A stretch of DNA of 64,000 nt from contig NZ_AP018052.1 in the NCBI RefSeq assembly GCF_002356355.1, positions 682,001 through 746,000 of the forward strand. The letters are read 5' to 3'. Every line of letters starts with the position of its first letter. The stretch's first letter is position 1. This stretch comes from Thiohalobacter thiocyanaticus (GTDB taxonomy: Bacteria > Pseudomonadota > Gammaproteobacteria > Thiohalobacterales > Thiohalobacteraceae). The position numbers and the translations under genes are program-made. Of the stretch, positions 35,688-44,926 are shown one piece after another. The notes below the pieces were generated by a model that made no database searches, was not told the origin of the DNA, and was given only the letters and a program-made list of their open reading frames with translations.

Positions 35688-36213
35688 GATGCTGGCGCGC
35701 CTGCTGCTGAGCATCGCCTTGCTGGCCTTTGCGCCGGCGGCGCCGGCCGATCTGGGGCATGACCTGACCCGATTGCCGGAACCGGTCCCGGCGCCGGATT
35801 TCGCGCTGGAGGATATGGACGGCGAGATTCACCGGCTGTCGGACCTGCGCGGCCGGGTGGTGATGGTCAACTTCTGGGCCACCTGGTGTCCGCCCTGCCG
35901 CGAGGAGATGCCCTCGATGGAGGCGGTCTACCAGGGGCTGAAGGACGAAGGCTTCCAGGTGCTGGCGGTGAACCAGTGGGAGTCGCCCGATCAGGTCTTC
36001 CCCTACATGGGCCAACTCGACGTCTATCCCAGCTTCCCCGTCCTGTTCGACCGTGACAGCAGCGTGGCCGAGGCCTACGGGGTGAAGGGACTGCCCACCA
36101 CCGTGCTGATCGATCCGCAGGGGCGGGTGGTCTATCGCGCCGTCGGCGGCCGCAATTTCAATCACGCCGAGGTGCGGGCGCTGATCCGGGGGTTGATGGA
36201 GCATGAGGAGTGA
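35626..36213 (+). CDS. TlpA/ResA-like periplasmic thioredoxin
   Basis: 195 residues. The ATG at 35626 has AGGGAGGTG at about 7 bases and lies 62 bases inside the previous gene; ATG 35689 is the alternative. A basic N-region then LARLLLSIALLAFAPAAPA forms the signal or anchor. The AhpC/TSA-thioredoxin domain carries FWATWCPPC with CPPC active site, PSFPVLFDRD, KGLPTTVLIDPQG. Role: thiol-disulfide reduction in the periplasm, often for cytochrome c maturation or a specific substrate. Confidence 0.92.
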   Translation: MKPSSKTSDAPRKGCRNPLPEMLARLLLSIALLAFAPAAPADLGHDLTRLPEPVPAPDFALEDMDGEIHRLSDLRGRVVMVNFWATWCPPCREEMPSMEAVYQGLKDEGFQVLAVNQWESPDQVFPYMGQLDVYPSFPVLFDRDSSVAEAYGVKGLPTTVLIDPQGRVVYRAVGGRNFNHAEVRALIRGLMEHEE

Positions 36214-36219
36214 GGCGGG

Positions 36220-36714
36220 ATGAAGGCGGTCCTGCTGATTCTCGCCGCGCTGATCCTGCTCGCCATGATCACCCTGGCGGTGCTTGCCCTGCACAGCCGC
36301 TCGCAGGCGCCGCCCGGGCGCGTTGACGGCCGGCTGCCGCCCTGTCCCGACAGTCCCAACTGCGTCTGCAGTGAATATCCCGCCGACAGCGCGCATTATG
36401 TCGAACCGCTGAGGCTGCCGGGGGATCTGTCGCCGGCCTCGGTGCTGGACCGGCTCGGAGAGCAGGTGCGGTCACTGGGCGGTACGGTAACGACCGTGCA
36501 GCCGGACTATCTGGTCGCCGGCTTCCGCTCTCGTGTGTTCGGTTTCGTGGATGACCTGCAGCTGCGGCCGGATGCGCAGGCGGGCGTGGTGCATGTGCGT
36601 TCCGCCTCGCGCGTCGGGCACAGTGATCTCGGCGTCAACCGTCAGCGGGTGGAGGCATTGCGCCAGCGCTGGCGGCAGGCAGGCGGGGTCGGCCGAACTG
36701 TTGCAGAAAAATAA
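36220..36714 (+). CDS. DUF1499 family protein
   Basis: 164 residues, one N-terminal helix (LLILAALILLAMITLAVLAL) then a periplasmic DUF1499 domain with CPDSPNCVCSE, YVEPL, VTTVQPDYLVAGFRSRVFGFVDDLQL and VHVRSASRVGHSDLGVNRQRVEALRQRW. Six bases after the TlpA-like stop, so probably the same transcript. Family function unknown. Confidence 0.9.
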   Translation: MKAVLLILAALILLAMITLAVLALHSRSQAPPGRVDGRLPPCPDSPNCVCSEYPADSAHYVEPLRLPGDLSPASVLDRLGEQVRSLGGTVTTVQPDYLVAGFRSRVFGFVDDLQLRPDAQAGVVHVRSASRVGHSDLGVNRQRVEALRQRWRQAGGVGRTVAEK

Positions 36715-36911
36715 CTCCGTTTGCCATGGGCTTGCCGCTGCCGTCGTTTGACTTTCATGGTCACAGCGTCTAGGTTTTTGACTGGGGAAGAAAATTCACG
36801 ATGGCTGTGCCCCCAGCCTGATCCTGCTAACCGGTAATCGAACAGCACAGGGTGGCTGTCCGGCCCTGCCTGTGCATGGATCAGCGGCGCGGCCCGCCCG
36901 GAGTCATTCTG

Positions 36912-38129
36912 ATGCCAGTCAACGGGAACGGCGAGGGAAAAGACAAACTCGTCGTCGAGAACCTCTACAAGATCTTCGGCCCTGATCCCGACGAGGCCAT
37001 GCGCCTGCTGGAACAGGGGCTGTCCAAGGACGAGATCTTCGAACGCACCCGCACCACCGTCGGCGTCCAGAACGCCAACTTCGCCATCCGCGACGGCGAG
37101 GTGTTCGTCGTCATGGGCCTGTCCGGGTCGGGCAAGTCCACCCTGGTGCGGATGCTCAATCGTCTGATCGAACCCACCCACGGCCGCATTCTGCTCGATG
37201 GCCGGGATGTGACCGCCATGGGCAGAAAGGAACTCATCCGCATGCGCCGCGAGCACATGAGCATGGTGTTCCAGTCCTTTGCCCTGCTGCCGCACAAGAC
37301 GGTTGCCGAGAACGCCGCCTTCGGGCTCGACGTGGCCGATGTGTCGAAGGAAGAGCAGCGCGAGCGTGCCATGAAGGCGCTGGAGACGGTCGGCCTGGGC
37401 CAGTACGGCGACAGCTATCCGGACGAACTCTCCGGCGGCATGAAGCAGCGCGTGGGGCTTGCCCGCGCCCTGGCCACCGATGCCTCGATCCTGCTCATGG
37501 ACGAGGCCTTCTCCGCCCTGGATCCGCTGATCCGCACCGAGATGCAGGATGAACTGGTGCGGCTGCAGCAGCGCGAGGCGCATACCATTGTGTTCATCTC
37601 CCATGATCTGGACGAGGCCATCCGCATCGGTGACCGCATCGCCATCATGGAAGGCGGCGCCATCGTGCAGATCGGCACCCCGGAGGAGATCGTCACCAGT
37701 CCCGCCAATGAGTATGTAAGATCCTTCTTCTACGGCGTGGACGTGAGCAAGGTGTTCACCGCCTCCGAGATCGCCGAGCAGGACGGTCTGATGGTGTTCG
37801 AGCGGCCCGGCACCAATGTGCGCGCCGCCCTGGCGCAGCTGCGCGACCGCAGGCGCAACACCGCCGTGGTGGTCGATGCCAGCGGCAAATACCGCGGCAT
37901 GGTCAGCCAGCACAGCCTGGCCAGGGCCCTGGACAGTCCCGGCGAGACCCGCTGGGAGGAAGCCTTTCTCAAGGGCATCGAGGCCGCGCCCGAGGACATG
38001 GAACTCAGCGACGTGCTCAGCCTGGTGGCCGCGAGCGAACACCCGGTGCCGGTGGTGGCGAAGGGCGGGCGCTATCTGGGCACCGTCAGCAAGACGGTAC
38101 TGCTGCAGACACTGGACAAGGCGGGCTAG
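36912..38129 (+). CDS. proV: Glycine betaine/proline betaine ABC transporter ATP-binding protein
   Basis: 405 residues from the ATG at 36912 (a GTG at 36852 is less supported). The N-terminal extension (LYKIFGPDPDEAMRLLEQGLSKDE) is typical of ProV. Walker A GLSGSGKST, Q-loop FQSFALLPHKTVAENAAFG, signature LSGGMKQRVGLARAL, Walker B LLMDEAFSALDPL, H-loop ISHDLDEA. Two CBS domains form the C-terminus (~280-400), which sense ionic strength in this family. First gene of proVWX. A promoter is not certain; TTGACT (36748) with a weak -10 is the best candidate. Confidence 0.95.
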   Translation: MPVNGNGEGKDKLVVENLYKIFGPDPDEAMRLLEQGLSKDEIFERTRTTVGVQNANFAIRDGEVFVVMGLSGSGKSTLVRMLNRLIEPTHGRILLDGRDVTAMGRKELIRMRREHMSMVFQSFALLPHKTVAENAAFGLDVADVSKEEQRERAMKALETVGLGQYGDSYPDELSGGMKQRVGLARALATDASILLMDEAFSALDPLIRTEMQDELVRLQQREAHTIVFISHDLDEAIRIGDRIAIMEGGAIVQIGTPEEIVTSPANEYVRSFFYGVDVSKVFTASEIAEQDGLMVFERPGTNVRAALAQLRDRRRNTAVVVDASGKYRGMVSQHSLARALDSPGETRWEEAFLKGIEAAPEDMELSDVLSLVAASEHPVPVVAKGGRYLGTVSKTVLLQTLDKAG

Positions 38130-38144
38130 CAGGACACCAAAGGT

Positions 38145-38999
38145 ATGGCTGACGGCAATTTCATCACCAATATCGATATCCCCATCGGCGAGTGGGTCAG
38201 CGGCGCGGTCGACTGGATCCAGGTCAATTTCACCGGTGTGCTGGACGGCATCTCCGAGGCCATCGAGTTCGTCATCGACAACTTCGAGGAGGGGCTGCTT
38301 GCCATCCCGCCGCTGCTGCTGGCGCTGCTGATCGTGGCCCTGGCCGCTTGGCGCGTGAGTTGGAAGTTCGGCATCTTCGCGCTGGTATCCATGCTGCTGC
38401 TCTTCGGCATGGATATCTGGGAGGAGACGGTTTCGACCCTGGCGCTGGTCATCGGCTCCAGCGCGCTGGCGCTGCTGATCGGTATTCCCATCGGCATCTC
38501 CATGGCGCGCAGTGACCTGGTCGAGGCCATTGTGCGCCCGGTGCTGGACTTCATGCAGACCATGCCGCCCTTCGTCTATCTCATCCCCGCCGCCATCTTC
38601 TTCGGCCTGGGTAAGGTGCCCGGCGCGATCGCCACCCTGGTGTTCGCCATGCCGCCGGCGGTGCGCCTGACCAATCTCGGCATCCGCCAGGTCAGCCCCG
38701 AGCACATCGAGGCGGGCCTGGCCTTCGGCTGCACCGCGCGCCAGCTGCTGTTCAAGGTGCAGCTGCCGCTGGCCATGCCCTCGATCATGGCCGGGGTGAA
38801 CCAGACCATCATGCTGGCCCTGTCCATGGTGGTGATCGCCTCCATGATCGGCGCCGGCGGACTGGGCAACACGGTGCTGACCGGCATTCAGCGCCTGAAC
38901 GTGGGCCTGGGATTCGAGGGCGGCCTCGGTGTGGTGCTGCTGGCCATTCTGCTGGATCGCATCACCCAGAGCTTCGGAGCCAGACGCAAAGCTGCATAA
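38145..38999 (+). CDS. proW: Glycine betaine/proline betaine ABC transporter permease
   Basis: 284 residues. A hydrophilic N-terminus (~1-45) precedes about six helices. The permease EAA loop reads EHIEAGLAFGCTARQLLFKVQLPLAMPSIMAG, and the family motif MARSDLVEAIVRPVLDFMQTMPPFVYLIPA is present. It lies 15 bp after proV and 24 bp before proX, so one operon. Confidence 0.95.
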   Translation: MADGNFITNIDIPIGEWVSGAVDWIQVNFTGVLDGISEAIEFVIDNFEEGLLAIPPLLLALLIVALAAWRVSWKFGIFALVSMLLLFGMDIWEETVSTLALVIGSSALALLIGIPIGISMARSDLVEAIVRPVLDFMQTMPPFVYLIPAAIFFGLGKVPGAIATLVFAMPPAVRLTNLGIRQVSPEHIEAGLAFGCTARQLLFKVQLPLAMPSIMAGVNQTIMLALSMVVIASMIGAGGLGNTVLTGIQRLNVGLGFEGGLGVVLLAILLDRITQSFGARRKAA

Positions 39000-39023
39000 A
39001 CCAAAGCAAACAAGGAGGACGTC

Positions 39024-39890
39024 ATGCGATTCCTGAAATCACTGCAATATCTGCTGGCCGTCACGCTGATGCTGGGCCTGGCCGGCACGGCCCAGGCCGA
39101 AAAGGAGATCCGCATCGGCTGGACCGCCTGGTCGGATGCCGAGTTCGTCACCAAGCTTGCCGCGCGCATCCTGGAAGACGAGATGGGCTATGAGGTGGAA
39201 CTGATCCAGACCGACATCGCCCCCCAGTACCAGGGCCTTGCCACCGGCAGCATCGACATCATGCTGATGTCCTGGCAGCCCGGCACCCACGCCGACTACA
39301 TCGAAAAGCTGGGCAGCAAGATGGTGAATCTGGGGCTGCTCTACACCCATGCCCGGCTGGGTTGGGTGGTGCCGAGCTATATCCCGGAGGACCGGGTCAG
39401 CTCGATCGCCGATCTCAAGGATCCCGGTGTGATGGACAAGCTGGATGACACCATCACCGGTATCGACCCCGGCGCCGGCCTGACCCGCCTGTCCAAGCAG
39501 GCCATCGAGGACTACGGCCTGGACTACGAACTGCAGATCTCCAGCGGTGCCGGCATGACCGCCGCGCTCGACCGCGCCATCCGCCGCAACGAATGGATCG
39601 TGGTCACCGGCTGGAGTCCGCACTGGATGTTCGGCAAGTACGACCTGCGCTACCTGGACGACCCCAAGGGGACGCTGGGCAGCTACGAGCGGGTGCATGC
39701 CGTGGCACGCAAGGGCTTCTATCAGGACGACATCGAGGCGGCCGGCTTCTTCTCCCGCATGCAGCTGCCCATCGACGATCTGCAGGCCGCCATGTACGAC
39801 GCCCAGGAAAGCTCCTACGAGGAGGCCGTGACCCGCTACATCGAGAACCACCCGGAACGTATCCGGTACTGGATCACGGGCGAGCTCTGA
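39024..39890 (+). CDS. proX: Glycine betaine/proline betaine-binding periplasmic protein
   Basis: 288 residues, signal peptide ending GTAQA-E. It shows the OpuAC/ProX features: IRIGWTAWSDAEFVTKLAARILE, YQGLATGSIDIMLMSWQPGTHADY, GLTRLSKQAIEDYGLDY, ITGIDPGAGL and VVTGWSPHWMFGKYDLRYLDDP. The Trp residues in WTAW, SWQP and GWSPHW are placed to box a quaternary amine. AGGAGG lies before the ATG. It binds betaine for the ProVW importer. Confidence 0.95.
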   Translation: MRFLKSLQYLLAVTLMLGLAGTAQAEKEIRIGWTAWSDAEFVTKLAARILEDEMGYEVELIQTDIAPQYQGLATGSIDIMLMSWQPGTHADYIEKLGSKMVNLGLLYTHARLGWVVPSYIPEDRVSSIADLKDPGVMDKLDDTITGIDPGAGLTRLSKQAIEDYGLDYELQISSGAGMTAALDRAIRRNEWIVVTGWSPHWMFGKYDLRYLDDPKGTLGSYERVHAVARKGFYQDDIEAAGFFSRMQLPIDDLQAAMYDAQESSYEEAVTRYIENHPERIRYWITGEL

Positions 39891-39978
39891 GCGCCGCCGT
39901 CCCGGGAGCGGGATGCCGGGACGGATACCATTCCGCCGGTGGCGAGGGGCCGCCGGGGACCGCAGGGAGGAAAGGGCA

Positions 39979-41316
39979 ATGACAGGAAACGCTGTGGGCA
40001 AGGCACCGCTTGCCGGTGTGCTGGTGGTTGTACTGGGATTGCTCTCCGCGGCCGTGAGTGCGGACGAGACCGAGGTGCTGGAGCAGCGGGTGCAGGAGCT
40101 GCAGCGCGAACTGGAACAGGCCGAGCGGGCGCTGGCCGAGGCGAAGGCCGCCCGGAACGAGGCCGAGGCCCGGGCCGAGCGGGCGGAGGCCGAGATGTCC
40201 GAAATCACCCCGGCACCGGCCAAGATCAAGGTCGGCGACCTCACCATCGGCGGCGCCATCCGGGCCAACTATGCCGTGGGCGATTATCCCGAGGGCAACG
40301 GCGCCACCCGGGCCACCGAGGACAAGGGGGATTTCGCCCTCGACACCTTCCGCATCAACCTCGACTACCTCAGCGGCCCCTGGCAGGCCAAGGCGGAATA
40401 CCGCTGGTATCCCGGCTACAACATGCTGCACACCGGCTGGGTGGGCTACAACTTCGAGGACAGCAGCCAGGTCCAGGTGGGCGTCAACCGGGTGCCCTTC
40501 GGTCCCGGGCCCTACGGCATTTCCCAGAGCTGGTTCTTCGACCAGCACTACTATGTCGGCCTGTCGGACGACATGGACCTGGGCGTGAAGTACTCCCGGC
40601 CCATGGGCGACTGGAAGTGGGACCTTGCCTATTACTATTCGGACGAGGGCGATTACCGGGGCGCCTCGCACAAGAGCGCGCGCTACTCCTACGACGTGGT
40701 CAACGAAAGCGGCAACGGCTACAAGGAGCGCAACCAGTTCAACCTGCGCGGCATCTACAGCGTGCCGGACGTGGCCATCGCCACCGATCTCGGTTTCTCG
40801 CTGCAGTTCGGCGAACTGGAAAGCGCCGGGCCGCAGGACGACGGCGACCGCATGGCCGCCTCGGTGCACATGGTCAACAAGTGGGACAACTTCACCCTGG
40901 CCAGTCAGCTGACCTGGTACGAGTTCGACGTCGACAGCGCCCAGCCGCTGGGCACCGACGATCGGGTCCAGTTCGGCGCCTACGACTTCCCCAGCACAGC
41001 GGCGGCCAAGGCCTGGATCCCGGGCATCTCGCTCAGCTACTACCAGGCCACGCCCGGCATCGACTGGCTGGATTATGTCATCCCCTATGCCGAGTACAGC
41101 GTCATCGTCAAGGACCAGAGCGGCTTCAACGACAGCGAACTGTTCATCCTCGGCGCGGCCTGGGGCCGGGGCGGCTGGTATGTCTACACCGATCTGGCCA
41201 TGTCCAACGGCAACGAGTTCATCGGCGGCGACGCCGCCTTCGGCGACCGCCTCGGGGCCAATGCCGATGACCAGTGGCAGACCCGCTTCAATATCAATTT
41301 CGGCTACTATTTCTGA
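39979..41316 (+). CDS. Outer-membrane porin with N-terminal coiled coil, linked to proVWX
   Basis: 445 residues from the ATG at 39979 (GGAGGAAAGGG upstream). Signal peptide (LAGVLVVVLGLLSAAVSA), then a coiled coil (TEVLEQRVQELQRELEQAER...), then a beta-barrel of alternating strands ending NFGYYF, the classic outer-membrane C-terminus. The coiled coil may trimerise or contact peptidoglycan, as in OprO/P- and SLH-like porins. It is 88 bp after proX on the same strand, so uptake of compatible solutes across the outer membrane is inferred. Confidence 0.85.
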   Translation: MTGNAVGKAPLAGVLVVVLGLLSAAVSADETEVLEQRVQELQRELEQAERALAEAKAARNEAEARAERAEAEMSEITPAPAKIKVGDLTIGGAIRANYAVGDYPEGNGATRATEDKGDFALDTFRINLDYLSGPWQAKAEYRWYPGYNMLHTGWVGYNFEDSSQVQVGVNRVPFGPGPYGISQSWFFDQHYYVGLSDDMDLGVKYSRPMGDWKWDLAYYYSDEGDYRGASHKSARYSYDVVNESGNGYKERNQFNLRGIYSVPDVAIATDLGFSLQFGELESAGPQDDGDRMAASVHMVNKWDNFTLASQLTWYEFDVDSAQPLGTDDRVQFGAYDFPSTAAAKAWIPGISLSYYQATPGIDWLDYVIPYAEYSVIVKDQSGFNDSELFILGAAWGRGGWYVYTDLAMSNGNEFIGGDAAFGDRLGANADDQWQTRFNINFGYYF

Positions 41317-41331
41317 TTTCCCGCCTTAGTA

Positions 41332-41357
41332 CCCCTCTCCCGCGAGCGGGAGAGGGG
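41332..41357. repeat. Dispersed hairpin CCCCTCTCCCGC / GCGGGAGAGGGG
   Basis: A perfect 12-bp inverted repeat with a 2-base loop, followed by GGGGTGAGGG, begins 16 bases after the porin stop. The same CTCTCCC-type motif is common in proteobacterial intergenic DNA. It could double as a terminator, but lacks a T run. Confidence 0.7.
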
Positions 41358-41590
41358 CAGGGGTGAGGGCGGGGTCTCGACCCGCAAGCCCGTTTCCGGT
41401 GACTGTCGTGACCGGTCCCGATGCCCGTAATGCCGCCCTTATCCCGGTCTATACTGCCTGTAGCGCTGATTTCATAGACGAATATCTATGGATTCCGAAT
41501 GACTTATGTATTTCCGCTGCCCTGTCGGCTACCGGTAGAATCCACTGGCCTGTCCCCAGCGGGCAATCGTTCAGGCCGCCTGGCAGTTTG

Positions 41591-42205
41591 ATGATCAAGC
41601 TCAGAACCTATGTCTATATCGACTCGCTGCAGCCGCAGCTGGCCGAGTACATCGCCACGGCCTCCCAGGGTTTTCTGCCGGTGCCCGGGGAGGCCCTGCT
41701 GTGGGTGGAGGTTTCGCCGGGCATGGCCGTGCATCGGCTCACCGACATGGCGCTCAAGGCCACCCAGGTGCGCCTGGCCCAGCAGGTGGTCGAACGCCAG
41801 TACGGCTCCATGGTGATTCACCACCGCGACCAGAGCGACGTGATCGAGAGCGGCCGGGTGATTCTGAATCATCTGGGCGCGCGCCAGCAGGACCGTACCC
41901 GCTGCGAGGTGGCCTGGCAGGAGATCATCCGCGGCATGACGCCGGACCATACGGTGCTGATCAACCGCCAGGACCGGCGCGGCTCCATGATCCTGCCCGA
42001 CCAGAGCATGTTCATTCTGGAGACCGAGCCGGCGGGGTATATCGTCTATGCGGCCAATCAGGCCGAGAAGGCGGCGAACATCACCCTGATCGATGTGCGC
42101 GCCGTGGGCGCCTTCGGCCGCCTGATCCTGTCGGGGCGCGAGGCCGACGTGGACGAGGCCGCGGCGGCCGCACTGGCCGCGGTCGAGAATCCATCCTGGA
42201 CCTGA
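41591..42205 (+). CDS. Bacterial microcompartment shell-like protein with tandem BMC domains (BMC-T-like)
   Basis: 204 residues. The C-terminal BMC domain (~138-199) is unmistakable: [59 protein letters not shown]. The N-terminal half (~33-95) has a second, more diverged copy: [51 protein letters not shown]. Tandem copies define BMC-T shell proteins, which form pseudo-hexamers. No other carboxysome or metabolosome gene is in the window, and the Nudix gene follows 13 bp downstream. No strong ribosome binding site at ATG 41591; upstream region 41317-41590 holds only the hairpin repeat. Confidence 0.85.
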   Translation: MIKLRTYVYIDSLQPQLAEYIATASQGFLPVPGEALLWVEVSPGMAVHRLTDMALKATQVRLAQQVVERQYGSMVIHHRDQSDVIESGRVILNHLGARQQDRTRCEVAWQEIIRGMTPDHTVLINRQDRRGSMILPDQSMFILETEPAGYIVYAANQAEKAANITLIDVRAVGAFGRLILSGREADVDEAAAAALAAVENPSWT

Positions 42206-42218
42206 TCTGGGAGGCGCT

Positions 42219-42782
42219 ATGCATCGACAACAGCTGCTCGACCTGCTGACCCGCTACCGCACCGACTTCATGGAGGAGGCGGCCTATGTGCGCCGCGCCG
42301 TGGATTTCGTCGCCGCCCATCCGGACTGCTTCGAACGCTCGCTGCTGCCGGCGCACGTGACCGGCTCGGCCTGGGTGGTCAGCCCCGACCGCGAGCGGGT
42401 GCTGCTGCTGCATCATCGCAAGCACGATCAGTGGTTCCAGCCCGGCGGCCATGCCGACGGTGACGCCGATATCCTGCGCGTGGCCCTGCGCGAGACCCAC
42501 GAGGAGACCGGGCTGGAGGCGCACCACATCCGCCTGGTCAGCGAGGCCCTGTTCGATGTGGACATCCATGTCATCGACAATGTCGACTATGCCCCGCGCC
42601 ATGAGCACATCGATGTCCGCTTCCTGGTGGAGATCGATGACCGCCTGCCGGTGCCGGGCAACGACGAGTCCCACGACATCCTCTGGGCGGATCTCATCGC
42701 AGTGACCCGCTTCAACAACAACCGTTCGACCTGGCGCATGCTGGAGAAGACCCGGCGCATGCGCAATGCCCTGGCAGGGTGA
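42219..42782 (+). CDS. Nudix hydrolase
   Basis: 187 residues. The Nudix box reads GHADGDADILRVALRETHEETGL: the RExxEE and Gly core are kept, but the first Glu of Gx5E is Ala, as in a recognised GGHADGD subfamily. An N-terminal helix (~1-40) precedes it. Pyrophosphohydrolase on a nucleoside-diphosphate-type substrate is expected; the substrate is unknown. It follows the BMC-like gene by 13 bp and may be linked to it. Confidence 0.9.
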   Translation: MHRQQLLDLLTRYRTDFMEEAAYVRRAVDFVAAHPDCFERSLLPAHVTGSAWVVSPDRERVLLLHHRKHDQWFQPGGHADGDADILRVALRETHEETGLEAHHIRLVSEALFDVDIHVIDNVDYAPRHEHIDVRFLVEIDDRLPVPGNDESHDILWADLIAVTRFNNNRSTWRMLEKTRRMRNALAG

Positions 42783-42806
42783 TCGAACCGTGCTCGTCGC
42801 GAAATT

Positions 42807-42886
42807 GTAGGATGGGTGGAGGCGCCAGCGCCGTAACCCATCGATGCGGACCAACAATGGGTTGCGCTTCGCTCCACCCATCCTAC
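42807..42886. repeat. Inverted repeat GTAGGATGGGTGGA / TCCACCCATCCTAC that supplies a stop codon
   Basis: 80 bp with near-perfect 14-bp ends (GTAGGATGGGTGGA and TCCACCCATCCTAC) and internal GGCGCCAGCGCCGTAACCCA. The minus-strand TAG at 42885-42883 is the stop of the Old Yellow Enzyme gene. A second copy is at 59634-59714. Confidence 0.85.
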
Positions 42887-43968
42887 AGCGGTGTCTGCTC
42901 CTCCAGCGTCGGGTAATCCGTATAGCCCCGCGCATCCCCACCATAGAAGGTATCCGCATCGGGCGCGTTGAGCGGCGCCCCCTGCCGGAAACGCTCCACC
43001 AGATCCGGGTTGGCGAGGTAGAGCTTGCCGAAGGCGATGAGATCGGCCCGGTCCTGCTCCAGCCACTGGTCGGCGCGCGCGAAGTCGAAGCCGTTGTTGG
43101 CCATGTAGGGCCCAGCGAATCGCAGGCGGAAGGCGCCGTAGTCCAGTTCCCTCGCCCCGCTCATCATGTCGCCCTCGATCACATGCAGATAGGCCAGGCC
43201 GTGCGGCGCCAGCTGCTCGACCACATGGTTGAAGGTGGTCTGCGCATCGCTGTCACGGATGTCGTTGAAGCTGTTCTCGGGCGACAGCCGCACCCCCACC
43301 CGGCCGGCGGGCCAGCTTTCCAGTACCGCCGCCAGCACCTCGCCCAGCAGCCGGTAGCGGTTGGCCACCGGGCCGCCGTAGGCATCCGAGCGTTGATTGC
43401 TGCCGTCGCGCAGGAACTGGTCCAGCAGGTAGCCGTTGGCGGCATGGATCTCCACCCCGTCGAAGCCGGCCGTGCGGGCCAGGCGGGCGGCGCTGCGGTA
43501 CTGCGCCACGATGCCCGGCAGCTCGTCGGTGTCCAGGGCGCGCGGCGTCTCGAAGGGTTGCATGCCGTTGTAGGTGACGGCCTCGCCTGCGGGGCGGATG
43601 GCCGAGGGCGCGACCGGCGCGGCCCCGTCGGGCTGCAGGCTGGGGTGGGAGATGCGGCCCACATGCCACAGCTGGATGAACATGCGCCCCCCGGCGCTGT
43701 GCACCGCCTCGAGTACCGCCTTCCAGCCCGCCACCTGCGCCTCATTGTGGATGCCCGGCGTGGCCGGATAGCCCACGCCCTGGGGCGAGACCTGCGCGGC
43801 TTCGCTGATGATCAGGCCGGCGCCGGCGCGCTGACGGTAGTACTCGGTGTTGAGCGCGGTCGGGACATTGCCCTCGCCGGCCCGGTTGCGGGTCAACGGC
43901 GCCATGACGATGCGGTTGGGCAGTTCCAGATCACCCAGGCGAATGGGGGAGAACAGCTTGCTCTGCAT
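42883..43968 (-). CDS. nemA: Old Yellow Enzyme/N-ethylmaleimide reductase-like flavoprotein
   Basis: 361 residues. An FMN-dependent ene-reductase barrel: LFSPIRLGDLELPNRIVMAPLTRNRA, GLIISEAAQVSPQGVGYP, QLWHVGRISHP, FDGVEIHAANGYLLDQFLRD (HxxN substrate ligands), RVGVRLSPENSFND. It reduces activated alkenes or nitro compounds with NAD(P)H. Full family length. Its TAG stop lies in an intergenic repeat, so the C-terminus may have been truncated or altered by that repeat. Confidence 0.93.
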   Translation of the reverse strand: MQSKLFSPIRLGDLELPNRIVMAPLTRNRAGEGNVPTALNTEYYRQRAGAGLIISEAAQVSPQGVGYPATPGIHNEAQVAGWKAVLEAVHSAGGRMFIQLWHVGRISHPSLQPDGAAPVAPSAIRPAGEAVTYNGMQPFETPRALDTDELPGIVAQYRSAARLARTAGFDGVEIHAANGYLLDQFLRDGSNQRSDAYGGPVANRYRLLGEVLAAVLESWPAGRVGVRLSPENSFNDIRDSDAQTTFNHVVEQLAPHGLAYLHVIEGDMMSGARELDYGAFRLRFAGPYMANNGFDFARADQWLEQDRADLIAFGKLYLANPDLVERFRQGAPLNAPDADTFYGGDARGYTDYPTLEEQTPL

Positions 43969-44035
43969 GAAGGACTCCTGTCTGCGGTTGTGTCAGGATG
44001 ACAGGGGATTGTGACAGGATCCGGGAGGGAAAGTT

Positions 44036-44917
44036 TTGCCGACGGCGTTTCCGCGCAACGAGCGGGTGCTGGAGATCCAGGGCGTGCCGCTGGGCTATGC
44101 CGTCTACGGCCGGCCCGGCGGTATCCCGGCCTTCTACTTCCACGGCCTGCCCGGATCACGCCGCGAGGGCGCGTTGCTGCATGCGGCCTGCTGCGACGCG
44201 GGCGTGCGGGTGATCGCGCCGGAGCGGCCCGGCTACGGGCTGTCCGCCCCGGCGCCGGGCGCGCGGCTGGACGCCTGGCCGGAACGCATCGCGGCCCTGG
44301 CCGACGCGCTGGGGATCGGGCGTTTTCATCTGATTGCCGTCTCCGGCGGCGCACCCTACGCCCTGGCCTGTGCCAGCCGGTTGAGCGACCGGGTCATCGG
44401 TACGGCGATCTGCTGCGGTCTGGGGGATCTCACCCGACCCGGACTGGCCGCGGCGATGCAGTTCAACGCCCGTCTGGCCCTGTGGCTGGTGCGCCGCGGG
44501 CCGGCCTGGCTGCACTGGAGCTATGGCCCGCTGGTCACGCAGGTGGTGCGCCGGACGCCGCGTCTGGCGGTGGCGATCCAGGGCTGGATCGACGGCCCGG
44601 CCGACCGGGCGGTGCTGCGCCGGCCGGCGGTCCGTGAGTTGTTCGCCGACAGTCTGGGCGAGGCCTTCCGTCAGGGGCCGGAGGGCGCGGTGGCGGATCT
44701 GGCAACGGCCATCCGGCCCTGGCCGTTCACGCTGGATGGGATCCGCAACCTGCAGCTCTGGCACGGTCTGGCCGACCGGGTGGTGCCGCCGCTGCACAGT
44801 GACTGGCTGGCGCAGGCCGCGCCGGCTGCGCGGCTGACCCGGGTGCCGGGCGAGGGCCACTTCTCCCTGCCGATCCGGCATGTGCATGAGGTGGTCAGGG
44901 CGCTGCTGCAGGCGTAG
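44036..44917 (+). CDS. Alpha/beta hydrolase
   Basis: 293 residues from a TTG start preceded by GGGAGGGA. Oxyanion FYFHGLPGSRRE, nucleophile elbow GVSGGAPYAL (Ser in VSGG), acid GLADRVVP and base GEGHFSLP form the triad. A lid region (~125-210) is hydrophobic. Substrate unknown; COG0596-type esterase or lactonase. Divergent from the nemA gene. Confidence 0.88.
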   Translation: MPTAFPRNERVLEIQGVPLGYAVYGRPGGIPAFYFHGLPGSRREGALLHAACCDAGVRVIAPERPGYGLSAPAPGARLDAWPERIAALADALGIGRFHLIAVSGGAPYALACASRLSDRVIGTAICCGLGDLTRPGLAAAMQFNARLALWLVRRGPAWLHWSYGPLVTQVVRRTPRLAVAIQGWIDGPADRAVLRRPAVRELFADSLGEAFRQGPEGAVADLATAIRPWPFTLDGIRNLQLWHGLADRVVPPLHSDWLAQAAPAARLTRVPGEGHFSLPIRHVHEVVRALLQA

Positions 44918-44926
44918 GCGCCTGAC

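Noticed and set aside
36748-36776. Sigma-70 promoter for proVWX (TTGACT-17-TAGGTT)
   Set aside because: The -35 is good but the -10 matches poorly; mentioned under proV only.
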